From Eulemur rufifrons (lineage: Eukaryota > Chordata > Mammalia > Primates > Lemuridae), in contig NW_027182874.1 of the NCBI RefSeq assembly GCF_041146395.1, positions 302,001 to 366,000 of the forward strand: 64,000 nucleotides of DNA, read 5' to 3'. Positions 27,451 through 38,807 of this stretch are shown here, one piece after another. Below the pieces are notes generated by a model. The model was not told where the DNA came from. It ran no database searches and was given only the letters and a program-made list of their open reading frames with translations. The translations under genes were made by a program, and so were the position numbers. Each line of letters starts with the position of its first letter. Within the stretch, counting starts at the first letter, position 1.

Positions 27451-28450
27451 GTGTTGCCTATTTTTTTAGTGGAGCCTGACAAGAAGCCATTCTTCTAAGT
27501 ATCATCCCACAATCATTTCTCCATTGTTTAAAAATGCAGGGAAATTTGGCAAATTGGCATTATAATTAGTAGCTGAGGGTACTTTTTTTTTTTGGTGGGG
27601 TCGGTCAGGATGGGTGTTCAGGCCCTCTGTCAGATCGCTGGTTTGTTTTTATTATCCCCAGAGAAGAGTAGTGGGCATGTGTTTGGCAGGTGAAAAGTGC
27701 CGATTCTGTTTCAGAGAATTAAACAGGATCCGCATGGTCATCTTATTCCTCTAAGAATCCTTTGCTTCATCAGCTGGGATTCCACCATGTTTCTATATAC
27801 TCCTCTATGCGTGAGCACAGGTACCTGGTTTGTTCCAAGAAGTATGCTGGAGAGTTTTCAAATTAGCCGGTACGTTGAAAATTATTTGCAGGTGTTCAGC
27901 GTTTCACCATAATTTTGCTAACGTTTGTATGTGCCTCCTGAAACCCAAGGAGGCTGCGACGGACATAACTATGCTGAGGAGTAGCTGACTTGGTGTTGCC
28001 TATTTTTGTTAGTGGAGACTGACAAGAAGCCATTCTTCTAAGTATCATCCCACCACCATTTTTCCATTGTTTTAAAATGCAGCAAAATTTTGCAAGTTAG
28101 CATTATAATTAGTAGCTGGAGGGTACGGTTTTTTTTTGTGTGTGGTCGATGTGGATGGGGGGGTCAGGCCCTCTGTCAGTTCGCTGGTTAGTTTTTATTA
28201 TCCCCAGAGAGGAGAAGTGGGCATGTGTTTTGCAGGTGAATAGGGCGGATTCTGTTTCAGAGAATTAACGATGATCCCCATGGTCATCCCGTTCCTTTAA
28301 TAATCCTTTACTTCATCAGCTGTAAATCCACCATGGTTCTATATACTCCTCTTTGCGTGGGAACAGGTAACTGGCTTGTTCCAAGAAGTATATCGCAGAG
28401 CTTTTCAATTAACCACTACGTTGAAAATTATTTGCAGGTGTTCAGCGTTT
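27451..28450 (+). repeat. Terminal satellite monomers: B, then a truncated C
   Basis: Monomers start at 27451 (B, 542 bp) and 27993 (C, 458 bp, truncated). The B monomer has a longer T tract than other B copies and private substitutions. The last C stops within ttcagcgttt at 28450, where other copies read on into caccataatt. The array therefore ends mid-monomer at the telomere-like domain. Confidence 0.92.
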
Positions 28451-28462
28451 AACCCTAACCAG
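28441..28462. other. Junction between the satellite and the degenerate telomeric array
   Basis: Satellite sequence ends with ttcagcgttt (28441-28450) and the next bases are aaccctaaccagaacccc. That matches the interior of the telomere-like unit, for example the region near 30330-30350 and the one near 33860-33885. Both repeats are thus cut mid-unit, and there is no transition sequence or target-site duplication. This looks like an illegitimate recombination breakpoint or a repaired end. A mis-join in assembly is the alternative. Confidence 0.9.
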
Positions 28463-29666
28463 AACCCCTAAAGATAACCCTGAACCCTATCCCTAACCCC
28501 AGCAGTAAACTTTAACCCTAAACCTAAGCCCAACCCGTAACCCTAATCCTATCCTTATACCCTAAAACTAACCCCTAAACCTAACCCCTATACCTCACCC
28601 TAACTCTAACCCCAATCCTAATTCTAACCATACCCCTTCATAAAACACTAACTCCTAACCGCTAACCCTAACACTAACCAAAAACCCTAATCACTAATCC
28701 CTAACCCTAACGCTTATCCTTTACCCTAACCGTTAACCCTCACCCTAAATCTTAACACTGACCCTAACCTTAACCTTTAACTCTAAGCCTAACCCTTAAG
28801 CCTACAGTAAGGAAAACCCTTAATGCTAATGGGATCCCTTATCCCTAACCCTAACACTACAGCTAAAAATAACCCTAACCTTGGATCCTTAAACCTAACC
28901 CCTAACACTTACTTTAACCCCAAACCCTAACCCTAATCCTAAGCATTCAACCTAACCCTATCTCTTAACCCTAACGCTAGCCCTTACCCTAACGCCTAGA
29001 TCTAACCTAAATCTAACCTACCGCCTAATCCTAACCTTAAGCCCTAATGGTAACACTAACCCTGAACCCTAAATCTACCCGTAACCCTTAACACTAACCC
29101 TATCCGTGAACCTTAACCCTGACCCTAACCATTACCTGCACCCAAGCATTTAACCCTGACCCTAACCCTAATCCTTAATGCTAACCCTAACACTAAACCC
29201 TAACCCTAAGTCCAACACTTAACCCTAATCCTATCCCTTAACCCTAACCCTAACCCTAACCCTAATGCTAACCCCTAAACGTAACCCTAACCGTGACCAG
29301 TAAACCTAACCCTAACCTCTAACACAAACCATAGCACATAACTCTAACCCTAAAACTAACCCTAACCTTAACCGTGAACCCTAACTCTTAACCTTAACCC
29401 TAAGCGTTAACTCTCACGCTAACCTTTAATCCTAACCCTAATCCTAACCTTCAACCCTAAACCTAACACTTAACCCTAACCCTGTACCAAACCCTAACCC
29501 CTCATCTTAACACTAACCGTAAACCTCAACCCTAAAGCAAAGTGTAACCGTTAAAACTAAGAGTAACCTTTAACCCTAACCCTATTCCCTAACCCTAATG
29601 CCTCACCCTAACACTAAACTTCATCCTTAACCCTAACCATAATCCTAACCCTAAATCTAATTCTCA
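28451..29666 (-). repeat. Partial lead-in telomere-like segment
   Basis: This degenerate CCCTAA stretch lines up with the part of a full unit that runs up to an island, compare 30330-31538. It includes the recognisable phrases acagtaaggaa and aagcatttaaccctgac. It begins inside a unit, so the left part of that unit is missing at the junction. Confidence 0.85.
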
Positions 29667-29860
29667 GACTTCTTGCTTTCTTAGAGTTTAGAAAGCCTGC
29701 AATCCTCCCGTGCCATGTGTGAAAGGAGGCTCTACCACTGTGTCCTGCATGAAACCCACGGGCCCATACCCAGAGTATGATAGAGTGGGTTCCCGGGTAC
29801 AATCCCAGCCCCCTAAACTCCCCCCGCCCGCCTAATGCAGACAGGGCCCGTGCGCTAAGC
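29667..29860 (-). repeat. Non-telomeric island i, copy 1
   Basis: This 194-bp segment is not built from CCCTAA. It opens with gacttcttgctttcttag and ends with gcgctaagc. It contains cctcc/ggagg arms, ggcccatacccagagtatg, cccgggtac and a C-rich tract (about 29818-29832). A short inverted repeat, catac-ccaga-gtatg, spans 29765-29779. Islands ii and iii align with it, so all three come from one ancestral insert. An open frame on the minus strand covers the island, but one-base length changes break it in other copies. I do not consider it a gene. Confidence 0.88.
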
Positions 29861-31538
29861 ATAAACAATACCTTTAACAGATAACCCTAACCCTGAACAT
29901 AACACCCAACCCTGTTCCTATTTCTCCCCTTAACACGTAAACCTCACCGTGCGCCTAACTTTAACCTCTTATCCTAACGTTAATGCATAACCCATTTCCT
30001 GAGAACAACCCCTATCCCATAATTCTAACCCTATCTCGTAGTCATCACTGTGACACCTAATCCCTAACCCTAATTCTAAACCGCTAACCCTAACCGTAAC
30101 CCTACCTACAACCCTAACACTGACAGTAAACCTTACTTCTAACCCCAACGCTATGCCTAACAAAAACCCTCACCCTTCACCCTAACCCTTCACCCTAACC
30201 CCTAAGCCTTACCCTAACCCTTAACCCTAATCCTAATCCTAACCATTAAACCTAACCCTAGCTCTTAACGCTAACCCTAAACCTTACCCTCACGACTAGA
30301 CCTAACCCTGACACTAACCTGACACCTAATCCTAACCAGAACCCCTAAAGCTAACCCTGAACCCTATCCCTAACCCTAGCAGTAAATTTTAACCCTAAAC
30401 CTAAGCCCAACCCGTAACCCTAATCCTATCCTTTTACCCTAAAACTAACCCCTAAACCTAACACCTATACCTCACCCTAACTCTAACCCCAATCCTAATT
30501 CTAACCATACCCCTTCATAAAACACGAACTCCTAACCGCTAACCCTAACACTAACCAAAAACCCTAATCACTAATCCCTAACCCTAACGCTTAACCTTTA
30601 CCCTGACCGTAAACCCTCACCCTAAATCTTAACACTGACCCTAACCTTAAGCTTTAACTCTAAGCCTAACCATTAACCCTACAGTAAGGAAGACCCTTAA
30701 TGCTAATGGGATCCCTTATGCCTAACCCTAACACTACAGCTAAAAATAACCCTATTCTTTGATCCTTAAACCTAAACCCTAACACTTACTTTAACACCAA
30801 ACCCTAACCCTAATCCTAAGCATTAAACCTAAACCTATCTCTTAACCCTAACGCTAGCCCTTACCCTAACGCCTAGATCTATCCCTAAATCTAACCTACC
30901 GCCTAATCCTAAACTTAAGCCCTAATGCTAACACTAACCCTGAAACCTAAACCTACCCGTAACCCTTAACACTAACCCTATCCGTGAACCTTAACCCTGA
31001 CCCTAACCATTACCCGCACCCAAGCATTTAACCCTGACCCTAACCCTAATCCTTTATGATAACACTAACACTAAACCCTAACCCTAAGCCCAACACTTAA
31101 CCCTAATCCTATCCCTTAAGCCTAACCCTAAACCTAATGCTAACCCCTAAACGTAACCCGAACCGTGACCAGTAAACCTAACCCTAACCTCTAACACAAA
31201 CCCTAGCACATAACTCTAACCCTAAAACTAACCCTAACCCTAACCCTAACACCTAACTATTAACCTTAACCCTAAGCGTTAACTCTCACGCTAACCTTTA
31301 ATCCTAACCCTAATCCTAATCTTCAACCCTAAACCTAACACTTAACCCTAACCCTGTACCAAACCCTAACCCCTCATCTTAACCCTAACCTTAAACCTCA
31401 ACCCTAAACCAAAGTGTAACCGTTAAATCTAAGAGTAACCTTTAACCCTAACCCTAATCCCTAACCCTAAGCCCTCACCCTAACACTAAACTTCATCCTT
31501 AACCCTAACCATAACCCTAACCCTAAATCTAATTCTGA

Positions 31539-31726
31539 GACTTCTTGCTTTCTTAGAGTTTAGAAAGCCTGCAATACTCCCATGCCATGCGTGAAAGGAG
31601 GCTCTGCCACAGTGTCCTGCATGAAACCCAGAGGCGCATACACTGCGTGCGGTAGAGTGGGTTCCCAGCGACCATCACAGACACCTAACTTTGCCTCCTA
31701 GGGCATACAGGGCCCGTGCCCTAAGC
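31539..31726 (-). repeat. Non-telomeric island ii, copy 1
   Basis: This 188-bp paralogue of island i has the same opening (gacttcttgctttcttag). After cctgcatgaaaccca it diverges to gcgtgcggtagagtggg, cagcgaccatcacagac and gcctcctagggcatac. It is followed exactly 960 bp later by island iii. Confidence 0.88.
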
Positions 31727-32498
31727 ATAAACCCTACCCCTCACCCATAAGCCTAACCCACAACATAACACCTAACCCTCATCCTACTGCTCACCTTAAC
31801 AGGTAAACCTCACCATAACCCTAACTTTAACCCCATATCTTAACGTTAATGCATGACACCCTGAGAACAAGCCCTATACCGTCATTATAACCCTACCTCC
31901 TAGCTATAACCGTAACACCTAATCCCTATTTCTGAAACGCCAACCCTAACCTTAACCCGACCAACAACACTAACACTAACCCTAACCCCTTACCCTAACC
32001 CTACGCCTAAAAGTAACCCTAACCGTTGATCCTTCGTCATAACCCCTAACCTTAACCCTAACCCTTAACCTATTCCCAATCCTAACCATTAAACAGAACC
32101 CTAACTCTTAACCCTAACCCTAACCTTTACCCTAATGCCTAGAGATCTAACCCCAACACTGACCTACAGTTAACACTAACCCCAACCCCTAATGCTAACC
32201 TTAAACCTGAACCAAGCTCCTAACCCTTAACCCTAACACTATCCCTAACCCCTAAGCCTAACCCCAACTGTTAACCCTCTAACCCTCACCCTGAATCCTA
32301 ACCCTGTCCCTTAACCCTAACCGCTAACCCTAACGCTAACTCCAACCCTAAACCTTACCCTGGCCCCCTAACCCAGACTTAACACCTTACCCCTAACACT
32401 AACTCTAACCCTAACCACTAATCCCTAGCACCTAACCCTGACTCGAAACCTAACCCCTAACACGAAAAACCCTAACCCCAACCCCAACCCTAATTCTC

Positions 32499-32676
32499 AC
32501 ACTACTTCCATTCCCAGAGTGAAGCAAGCCTACAATACAGCCATGCCATGTGTGAGATGAGGCTCCGCCTGAGTCCTGCATGGAGGTCCTCTCCCAAGGC
32601 CCAGGGAATGATGTTGTGCTTTCGTGGTGACCCCGACCGCACCCCTCTCACCGTAGATTAACCAGGTCCTGTGCCC
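32499..32676 (-). repeat. Non-telomeric island iii, copy 1
   Basis: This 178-bp island is the most divergent of the three. It opens with acactacttccattccc. It retains gccatgccatgtgtgaga and gtcctgcatg, which align with islands i and ii. It then has private sequence (ggaatgatgttgtgctttcg and ccaggtcctgtgccc). It lies 703 bp before the next island i. Confidence 0.87.
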
Positions 32677-33201
32677 TTAAACTGACCGCTAAAGCTAAGC
32701 TCTACCACCAACGCTAACCCCTGACCCTGAACCTAAACCCCGAGCCTAAAGCCCAACATTAACTCTAGACCCTTACCCTAAACCTAATCCCTAACCCTAA
32801 TGCTAACCCCTAAACCCAACCCTAACCGTGAACAGTAATCCTAACCCTAACCCCTAACACAAACCATAGCACATAACTCTAACCCTAAATCTAACCCTAA
32901 GCCTAACCGTAAACCCTAACTCTTAACCTTAACCCTAAGCGTTAACTCTCACGCTAACCTTTAATCCTAACCCTAATCCTAATCTTCAACCCTAAACCTA
33001 ACACTTAACCCTAAACGTCTACCAAACCCTAACCCCTCATCTTAACCCTAACCGTAAACCTCAACCCTAAACCAAAGTGTAACCGTTAAACCTAAGAGTA
33101 ACCTTTAACCCTAACCCTAATACCTAACCCTAAGGCCTCACCCTAACACTAAACTTCATCCTTAACCCTAACCAGAATCCTAACCCTAAATCTAATTCTC
33201 A

Positions 33202-33395
33202 GACTTCTTGCTTTCTTAGAGTTTAGAAAGCCTGCAATCCTCCCATGCCATGCGTGAAAGGAGGCTCTACCACTGTGTCCTGCATGAAACCCACGGGCCC
33301 ATACCCAGAGTATGATAGAGTGGGTTCCCGGGTACAATCCCAGCCCCCTAAACTCCCCCCGCCCGGCTAATGCAGACAGGGCCCGTGCGCTAAGC
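33202..33395 (-). repeat. Non-telomeric island i, copy 2
   Basis: Length is 194 bp. It keeps the catac/gtatg inverted repeat and the six-C tract. A single change (cccggctaatg) marks it. It heads the short unit that lacks islands ii and iii. Confidence 0.87.
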
Positions 33396-35066
33396 ATAAA
33401 CAATACCTTTAACAGATAACCCTAACCCTGAACATAACACCCAACCCTGTTCCTATTTCTCCCCTTAACACGTAAACCTCACCGTGCGCCTAACTTTAAC
33501 CTCTTATCCTAACGTTAATGCATAACCGATTTCCTGAGAACAACCCCTATCCCATAATTCTAACCCTATCTCCTAGTCATCACTGTGACACCTAATCCCT
33601 AACCCTAATTCTAAACCGCTAACCCTAACCGTAACCCTACCTACAACCCTAACACTGACAGTAACCCTTACTTCTAACCCCAACGCTATGCCTAACAAAA
33701 ACCCTAACCCTTGACCCTAACCCTTCACCCTAACCCCTAAGCCTTACCCTAACCCTTAACCTTAATCCTAATCCTAACCATTAAACCTAACCCTAGCTCT
33801 TAAAGTTAACCCTAAACCTTACCCTCACGACCAGACCTAATCCTGACACTAACCTAACACCTAACCCTAACCAGAACCCCTAAAGCTAACCCTGAACCCT
33901 ATCCCTAACCCTAGCAGTAAACTTTAACCCTAAACCTAAGCCCAACCCGTAACCCTAATCTATCCTTTTACCCTAAACCTAACCCCTAAACCTAACACCT
34001 ATACCTCACCCTAACTCTAACCCCAATCCTAATTCTAACCATACCCCTTCATAAAACACTAACTCCTAACCGCTAACCCTAACAATAACCAAAAACCCTA
34101 ATCACTAATCCCTAACCCGAACGCTTAACCTTTACCCTAACCGTTAACCCTCACCCTAAATCTTAACACTGACCCTACCCTTAATCTTTAACTCTAAGCC
34201 TAACCCTTAACCCTACAGTAAGGAAGACCCTTAATGCTAATGGGATTCCTTATCCCTAACCCTAACACTACAGCTAAAAATAACCCTAACCTTTGATCCT
34301 TAAACCTAACCCCTAACACTTACTTTAACCCCTAAACCTAACCCTAATCCTAAGCATTAAACCTAACCCTATCTCTTAACCCTAACGCTTACCCTTACCC
34401 TAACGCCTAGATCTAACCCTAAATCTAACCTACCGCCTAATCCTAACCTTAAGCCCTAATGCTAACACTAACCCTGAAACCTAAACCTACCCGTAACCCT
34501 TAACACTAACCCTATCCGTGAACCTTAACCCTGACCCTAACCATTACCCGCACCCAAGCATTTAACCCTGATTCTAACCCTAATCCTTAATGATAAACCT
34601 AACACTAAACCCTAACCCTAAGCCCAACACTTAACCCTAATCCTATCCCTTAACCCTAACCCTAACCCTAATGCTACCCCCTAAACGTAACACTAACCGT
34701 GACCAGTAAACCTAAACCTAACCTCTAACACAAACCATAGCACATAACATCTAACCCTAAAACTAACCCTAACCCTAACCCTAACCCTAAACCCTAACTC
34801 TTAACCTTAACACTAAGCGTTAACTCTCATGCTAACCTTTAATCCTAACCCTAATCCTAATCTTCAACCCTAAACCTAACACTTAACCCTAACCCTGTAC
34901 CAAACCCTAACCCCTCATCTTAACCCTAACCGTAAACCTCAACCCTAAACCAAAGTGTAACCGTTAAACCTAAGAGTAACCTTTAACCCTAACCCTAAGC
35001 CCTCACCCTAACACTAAACTTCATCCTTAACCCTAACCATAATCCTAACCCTAAATCTAATTCTCA
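33202..35066 (-). repeat. Short telomere-like unit T2 (island i only, 1865 bp)
   Basis: It starts with island i at 33202 and runs straight to the next island i at 35067. The expected islands ii and iii (about 1.66 kb) are absent. The 1865-bp length equals a normal i-to-ii distance. That fits an unequal exchange in which island i paired with island ii. Confidence 0.88.
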
Positions 35067-35260
35067 GACTTCTTGCTTTCTTAGAGTTTAGAAAGCCTGC
35101 AATCCTCCCATGCCATGCGTGAAAGGAGGCTCTACCACTGTGTCCTGCATGAAACCCACGGGCCCATACCCAGAGTATGATAGAGTGGGTTCCCGGGTAC
35201 AATCCCAGCCCCCTAAACTCCCCCCGCCCGCCTAATGAAGACAGGGCCCGTGCGCTAAGC
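35067..35260 (-). repeat. Non-telomeric island i, copy 3
   Basis: Length is 194 bp. It differs from copy 1 by only a few bases, for example aatgaagacagg in place of aatgcagacagg. Confidence 0.87.
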
Positions 35261-36950
35261 ATAAACAATACCTTTAACAGATAACCCTAACCCTGAACAT
35301 AACACCCAACCCTGTTCCTATTTCTCCCCTTAACACGTAAACCTCACCGTGCGCCTAACTTTAACCTCTTATCCTAACGTTAATGCATAACCCATTTCCT
35401 GAGAACAACCCCTATCCCATAATTCTAAACCTATCTCCTTGTCATCACTGGAACATCTAATCCCTAACCCTAATTCTAAACTGCTAACCCTAACCGGAAC
35501 CCTACCTACAACCCTAACACTGACAGTAAACCTTACTTCTAACCCCAACGCTATGCCTAACAAAAACCCTAACCCTTGACCCTAACCCTTCACCCTAACC
35601 CCTAAGCCTTACCCTAACCCTTAACCCTAATCCTAATCCTAACCATTAAACCTAATCCTAGGTCTTAAAGCTCACCCTAAACCTTACCCTCACAACTAGA
35701 CCTAACCCTGACACTAACATAACACCTAACACTAACCAGAACCCCTAAAGCTAACCTTGAACCCTATCCCTAATCCTAGCAGTAAACTTTAACCAGAAAC
35801 CTAAGCCCTACCCGTAACCCTAATCCTATCCTTTTACCCTAAAACTAACCCCTAAACCTAACCCCTATACCTCACCCTAACTCTAACCCCAATCCTAATT
35901 CTAAACATACCCCTTCATAAAACACTAACTCTTAACCGCTAACACTAACACTAACCAAAAACCTTAATCACTAATCCCTAACCCTAACGCTTAACCTTTT
36001 CCCTGACCATTAACCCTCACCCTATATCTTAACACTGACCCTAACCTTAACCTTTAACTCTAAGCCTAACCCTTAACCCTACAGTAAGGAAGACCCTTAA
36101 TGCTAATGGGATCCCTTATCCCTAACCCTAACACTACAGCTAAAAATAACCCTAACCTTTGATCCTTAAACCTAACCCCTAACACTTACTTTAACCCCAA
36201 ACCCTAACCCTAATCCTAAGCATTAAACCTAACCCTATCTCTTAACCCTAACCCTAGCCCTTACCCTAACGCCTAGTTCTAACCCTAAATCTAACCTCCC
36301 GCCTAATCCTAACCTTAAGCCCTAATGCTAACGGTAACCCTGAACCCTAAACCAACCCGTAACCCTTAACACTAACCCTATCCGTAAACCTTAACCCTGA
36401 CCCTAACCATTACCCGCACCCAAGCATTTAACCCTGACCCTAACCCTAATCCTTAATGATAACACTAACACTAAACCCTAACCCTAAGCCCAACACTTAA
36501 CCCTAATCCTATCCCTTAACCCTAACCCTAACCCTAACCCTAATGCTAACCCCTAAACGTAACCCTAACCGTGACGAGTAAACCTAACCCTAACCTCTAA
36601 CACAAACCATAGCACATAACTCTATCCCTAAAACTAACTCTAACCCTAACCCTAAACCTAAACCCTAACACTTAACCTTAACCCTAAGCGTTAACTCTCA
36701 CGCTAACCTTTAATCCTAACCCTAATCCTAATCTTCAACCCTAAACCTAACACTTAACCCTAAACGTCTACCAAACCCTAACCCCTCATCTTAACCCTAA
36801 CCTTAAACCTCAACCCTAAACCAAAGTGTAACCGTTAAATCTAAGAGTAACCTTTAACCCTAACCGTAATCCCTAAGCCTAAGCCCTCACCCTAACACTA
36901 AACTTCATCCTTAACCCTAACCATAACCCTAACCCTAAATCTAATTCTCA

Positions 36951-37138
36951 GACTTCTTGCTTTCTTAGAGTTTAGAAAGCCTGCCATCCTCCCACGCCAT
37001 GTGTGAAAGGAGGCTCTGCCACAGTGTCCTGCATGAAACCCAGAGGCCCATACACTGCGTGCGGTAGAGTGGGTTCCCAGCGACCATCACAGACACCTAA
37101 CTTTGCCTCCTAGGGCATACAGGGCCCTTGCCCTAAGC
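36951..37138 (-). repeat. Non-telomeric island ii, copy 2
   Basis: Length is 188 bp. The diagnostic changes cctgccatcc and agggcccttgcc are shared only with the copy at 63363. Confidence 0.87.
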
Positions 37139-37910
37139 ATAAACCCTACCCCTCACCCATAAGCCTAAACGACAATCTAACACCTAACCCTGACCCTACT
37201 GCTCACCTTAACAGGTAAACCTCACCATAACCCTTACTTTAACCCCATATCTTAACGTTAATGCATGACACCCTGAGAACAAGCCCTATACCGTCATTAT
37301 AACCCTACCTCCTAGCTATAACCGTAACACCTAATCCCTAATTCTGAAGCGCCAACCCTAACCTTAACCCGACCAACAACACTAACACTAACCCTAACCC
37401 CTTACCCTAACCCTACGCCTAAAAGTAACCCTAACCGTTGATCCTTCGTCATAACCCCTAACCTTAACCCTAACCCTTAACCTATTCCCAATCCTAACCT
37501 TTAAACAGAACCCTAACTCTTAACCCTAACCCTAACCTTTACCCTAATGCCTAGAGATCTAACCCCAACACTGACCTACAGTTAACACTAACCCCAACCC
37601 CTAATGCTAACCTTAAACCTGAACCAAGCTCCTAACCCTTAACCCTAACACTATCCCTAACCCCTAAGCCTAACCCCAACTGTTAACCCTCTAACCCTCA
37701 CCCTGAATCCTAACCCTATCCCTTAACCCTAACCCCTAACCCTAACGCTAACTCCAACCCTAAACCTTACCCTGGCCCCCTAACCCAGACTTAACACCTT
37801 ACCCCTAACACTAACTCTAACCCTAACCACTAATCCCTAGCACCTAACCCTGACTCGAAACCTAACCCCTAACACGAAAAACCCTAACCCCAACCCCAAC
37901 CCTAATTCTC

Positions 37911-38088
37911 ACACTACTTCCATTCCCAGAGTGAAGCAAGCCTACAATACAGCCATGCCATGTGTGAGATGAGGCTCCGCCTGAGTCCTGCATGGAGGTC
38001 CTCTCCCAAGGCCCAGGGAATGATGTTGTGCTTTCGTGGTGACTCCGACCGCACCCCTCTCACCGTAGATTAACCAGGTCCTGTGCCC
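37911..38088 (-). repeat. Non-telomeric island iii, copy 2
   Basis: Length is 178 bp. It reads gtggtgactccgacc where copy 1 has gtggtgaccccgacc, and all later copies agree with it. Confidence 0.86.
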
Positions 38089-38613
38089 TTAAACTGACCG
38101 CTAAAGCTAAGCCCTACCACCAATGCTAACCCCTGACACTGAACGTAAGCCCCGAGCCTAAAGCCCAACATTAATTCTAGACCCTTACCCTAAACCTAAT
38201 CCCTAACCCTAATGCTAACCCCTAAACCCAACCCTAACCGTGAACAGTAAACCTAACCCTAACCCCTAACACAAACCATAGCACATAACTCTAACCCTAA
38301 ATTTAACCCTAAGCGTAACCGTAAACCCTAACTCTTAACCTTAACCCTAAGCGTTAAATCTCACGCTAACCTTTAATCCTAACCCTAATCCTAATCTTCA
38401 ACCCTAAACCTAACCCTTAACCCTAAACGTCTACCAAACCCTAACCCCTCATCTTAACCCTAACCATAAACCTCAACCCTAAACCGAACTGTAACCGTTA
38501 AACCTAAGAGTAACCTTTAACCCTAACCCTAATCCCTAACCTTAAGCCCTCACCCTAACACTAAACTTCATCCTTAACCCTAACCAGAATCCTAACTCTA
38601 AATCTAATTCTCA

Positions 38614-38807
38614 GACTTCTTGCTTTCTTAGAGTTTAGAAAGCCTGCAATCCTCCCATGCCATGCGTGAAAGGAGGCTCTACCACTGTGTCCTGCATGAA
38701 ACCCACGGGCCCATACCCAGAGTATGATAGAGTGGGTTCCCGGGTACAATCCCAGCCCCCTAAACTCCACCCGCCCGCCCAATGCAGACAGGGCCCGTGC
38801 GCTAAGC
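38614..38807 (-). repeat. Non-telomeric island i, copy 4
   Basis: Length is 194 bp. An A interrupts the C tract (actccacccgcccgccc). Confidence 0.87.

Larger units (their letters stand above)
1..28450 (+). repeat. Satellite array of ~550-bp monomers (52 copies, types A, B, C)
   Basis: The phrase gtgttgcctatttttgt recurs every 542-563 bp in the same orientation, so I use it as the arbitrary start of each monomer. I count 51 full monomers and one truncated one. All share the blocks tagcattataattagtagc, ttattatccccagagag and ttcagcgtttcaccataatt. Three types differ mainly in the segment about 130-200 bp into the monomer and in the 3' half. No gene lies inside the array. Short open frames recur only because the monomer recurs. 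The family is not one I recognise, and no centromere-type CENP-B box was seen. Confidence 0.97.
29667..33201 (-). repeat. Telomere-like higher-order unit T1 (i-ii-iii, 3535 bp)
   Basis: Islands start at 29667 (i), 31539 (ii) and 32499 (iii). Spacings are 1872, 960 and 703 bp. Between islands there are only degenerate CCCTAA variants. As the unit nearest the satellite, it carries private changes, for example a gag island start in ii where others have cag. Confidence 0.9.
35067..38613 (-). repeat. Telomere-like higher-order unit T3 (i-ii-iii, 3547 bp)
   Basis: Islands start at 35067, 36951 and 37911, with spacings 1884, 960 and 703 bp. It is the longest full unit. Its island ii and flank carry rare variants (cctgccatcc, agggcccttgcc and aacgacaatctaac). 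These recur only in the unit at the right edge of the window. Confidence 0.9.

Noticed and set aside
803..27912. Dozens of 60-146 residue plus-strand open frames in the satellite
   Set aside because: They recur because the monomer recurs. Their length depends on the variable T tract and on a one-base deletion in some B monomers. There is no start context, intron structure or conserved family behind them.
1..28450. CRISPR-like array
   Set aside because: The repeats are ~550-bp head-to-tail monomers with no short repeat/unique spacer pattern, and the context is eukaryotic.
1..28450. Centromeric satellite
   Set aside because: The tandem structure would allow it, but no CENP-B-box-like motif was seen, and the neighbour is telomere-derived DNA. 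Position data would be needed.
29765..29779. Small inverted repeat catac-ccaga-gtatg as a terminator or binding site
   Set aside because: It has only a five-base stem. It is broken in the copy at 54505 and absent from islands ii and iii.
29667..29860. tRNA-derived SINE in island i (minus-strand cagtggtagagc resembles an A box)
   Set aside because: There is no convincing B box at the expected distance, no poly-A tail and no target-site duplication. Islands ii and iii do not preserve the motif.
29969..30163. 64-residue minus-strand open frame, also near 35369-35563
   Set aside because: It is translated degenerate telomeric repeat (a valine/glycine/leucine pattern) and is not kept in other units.
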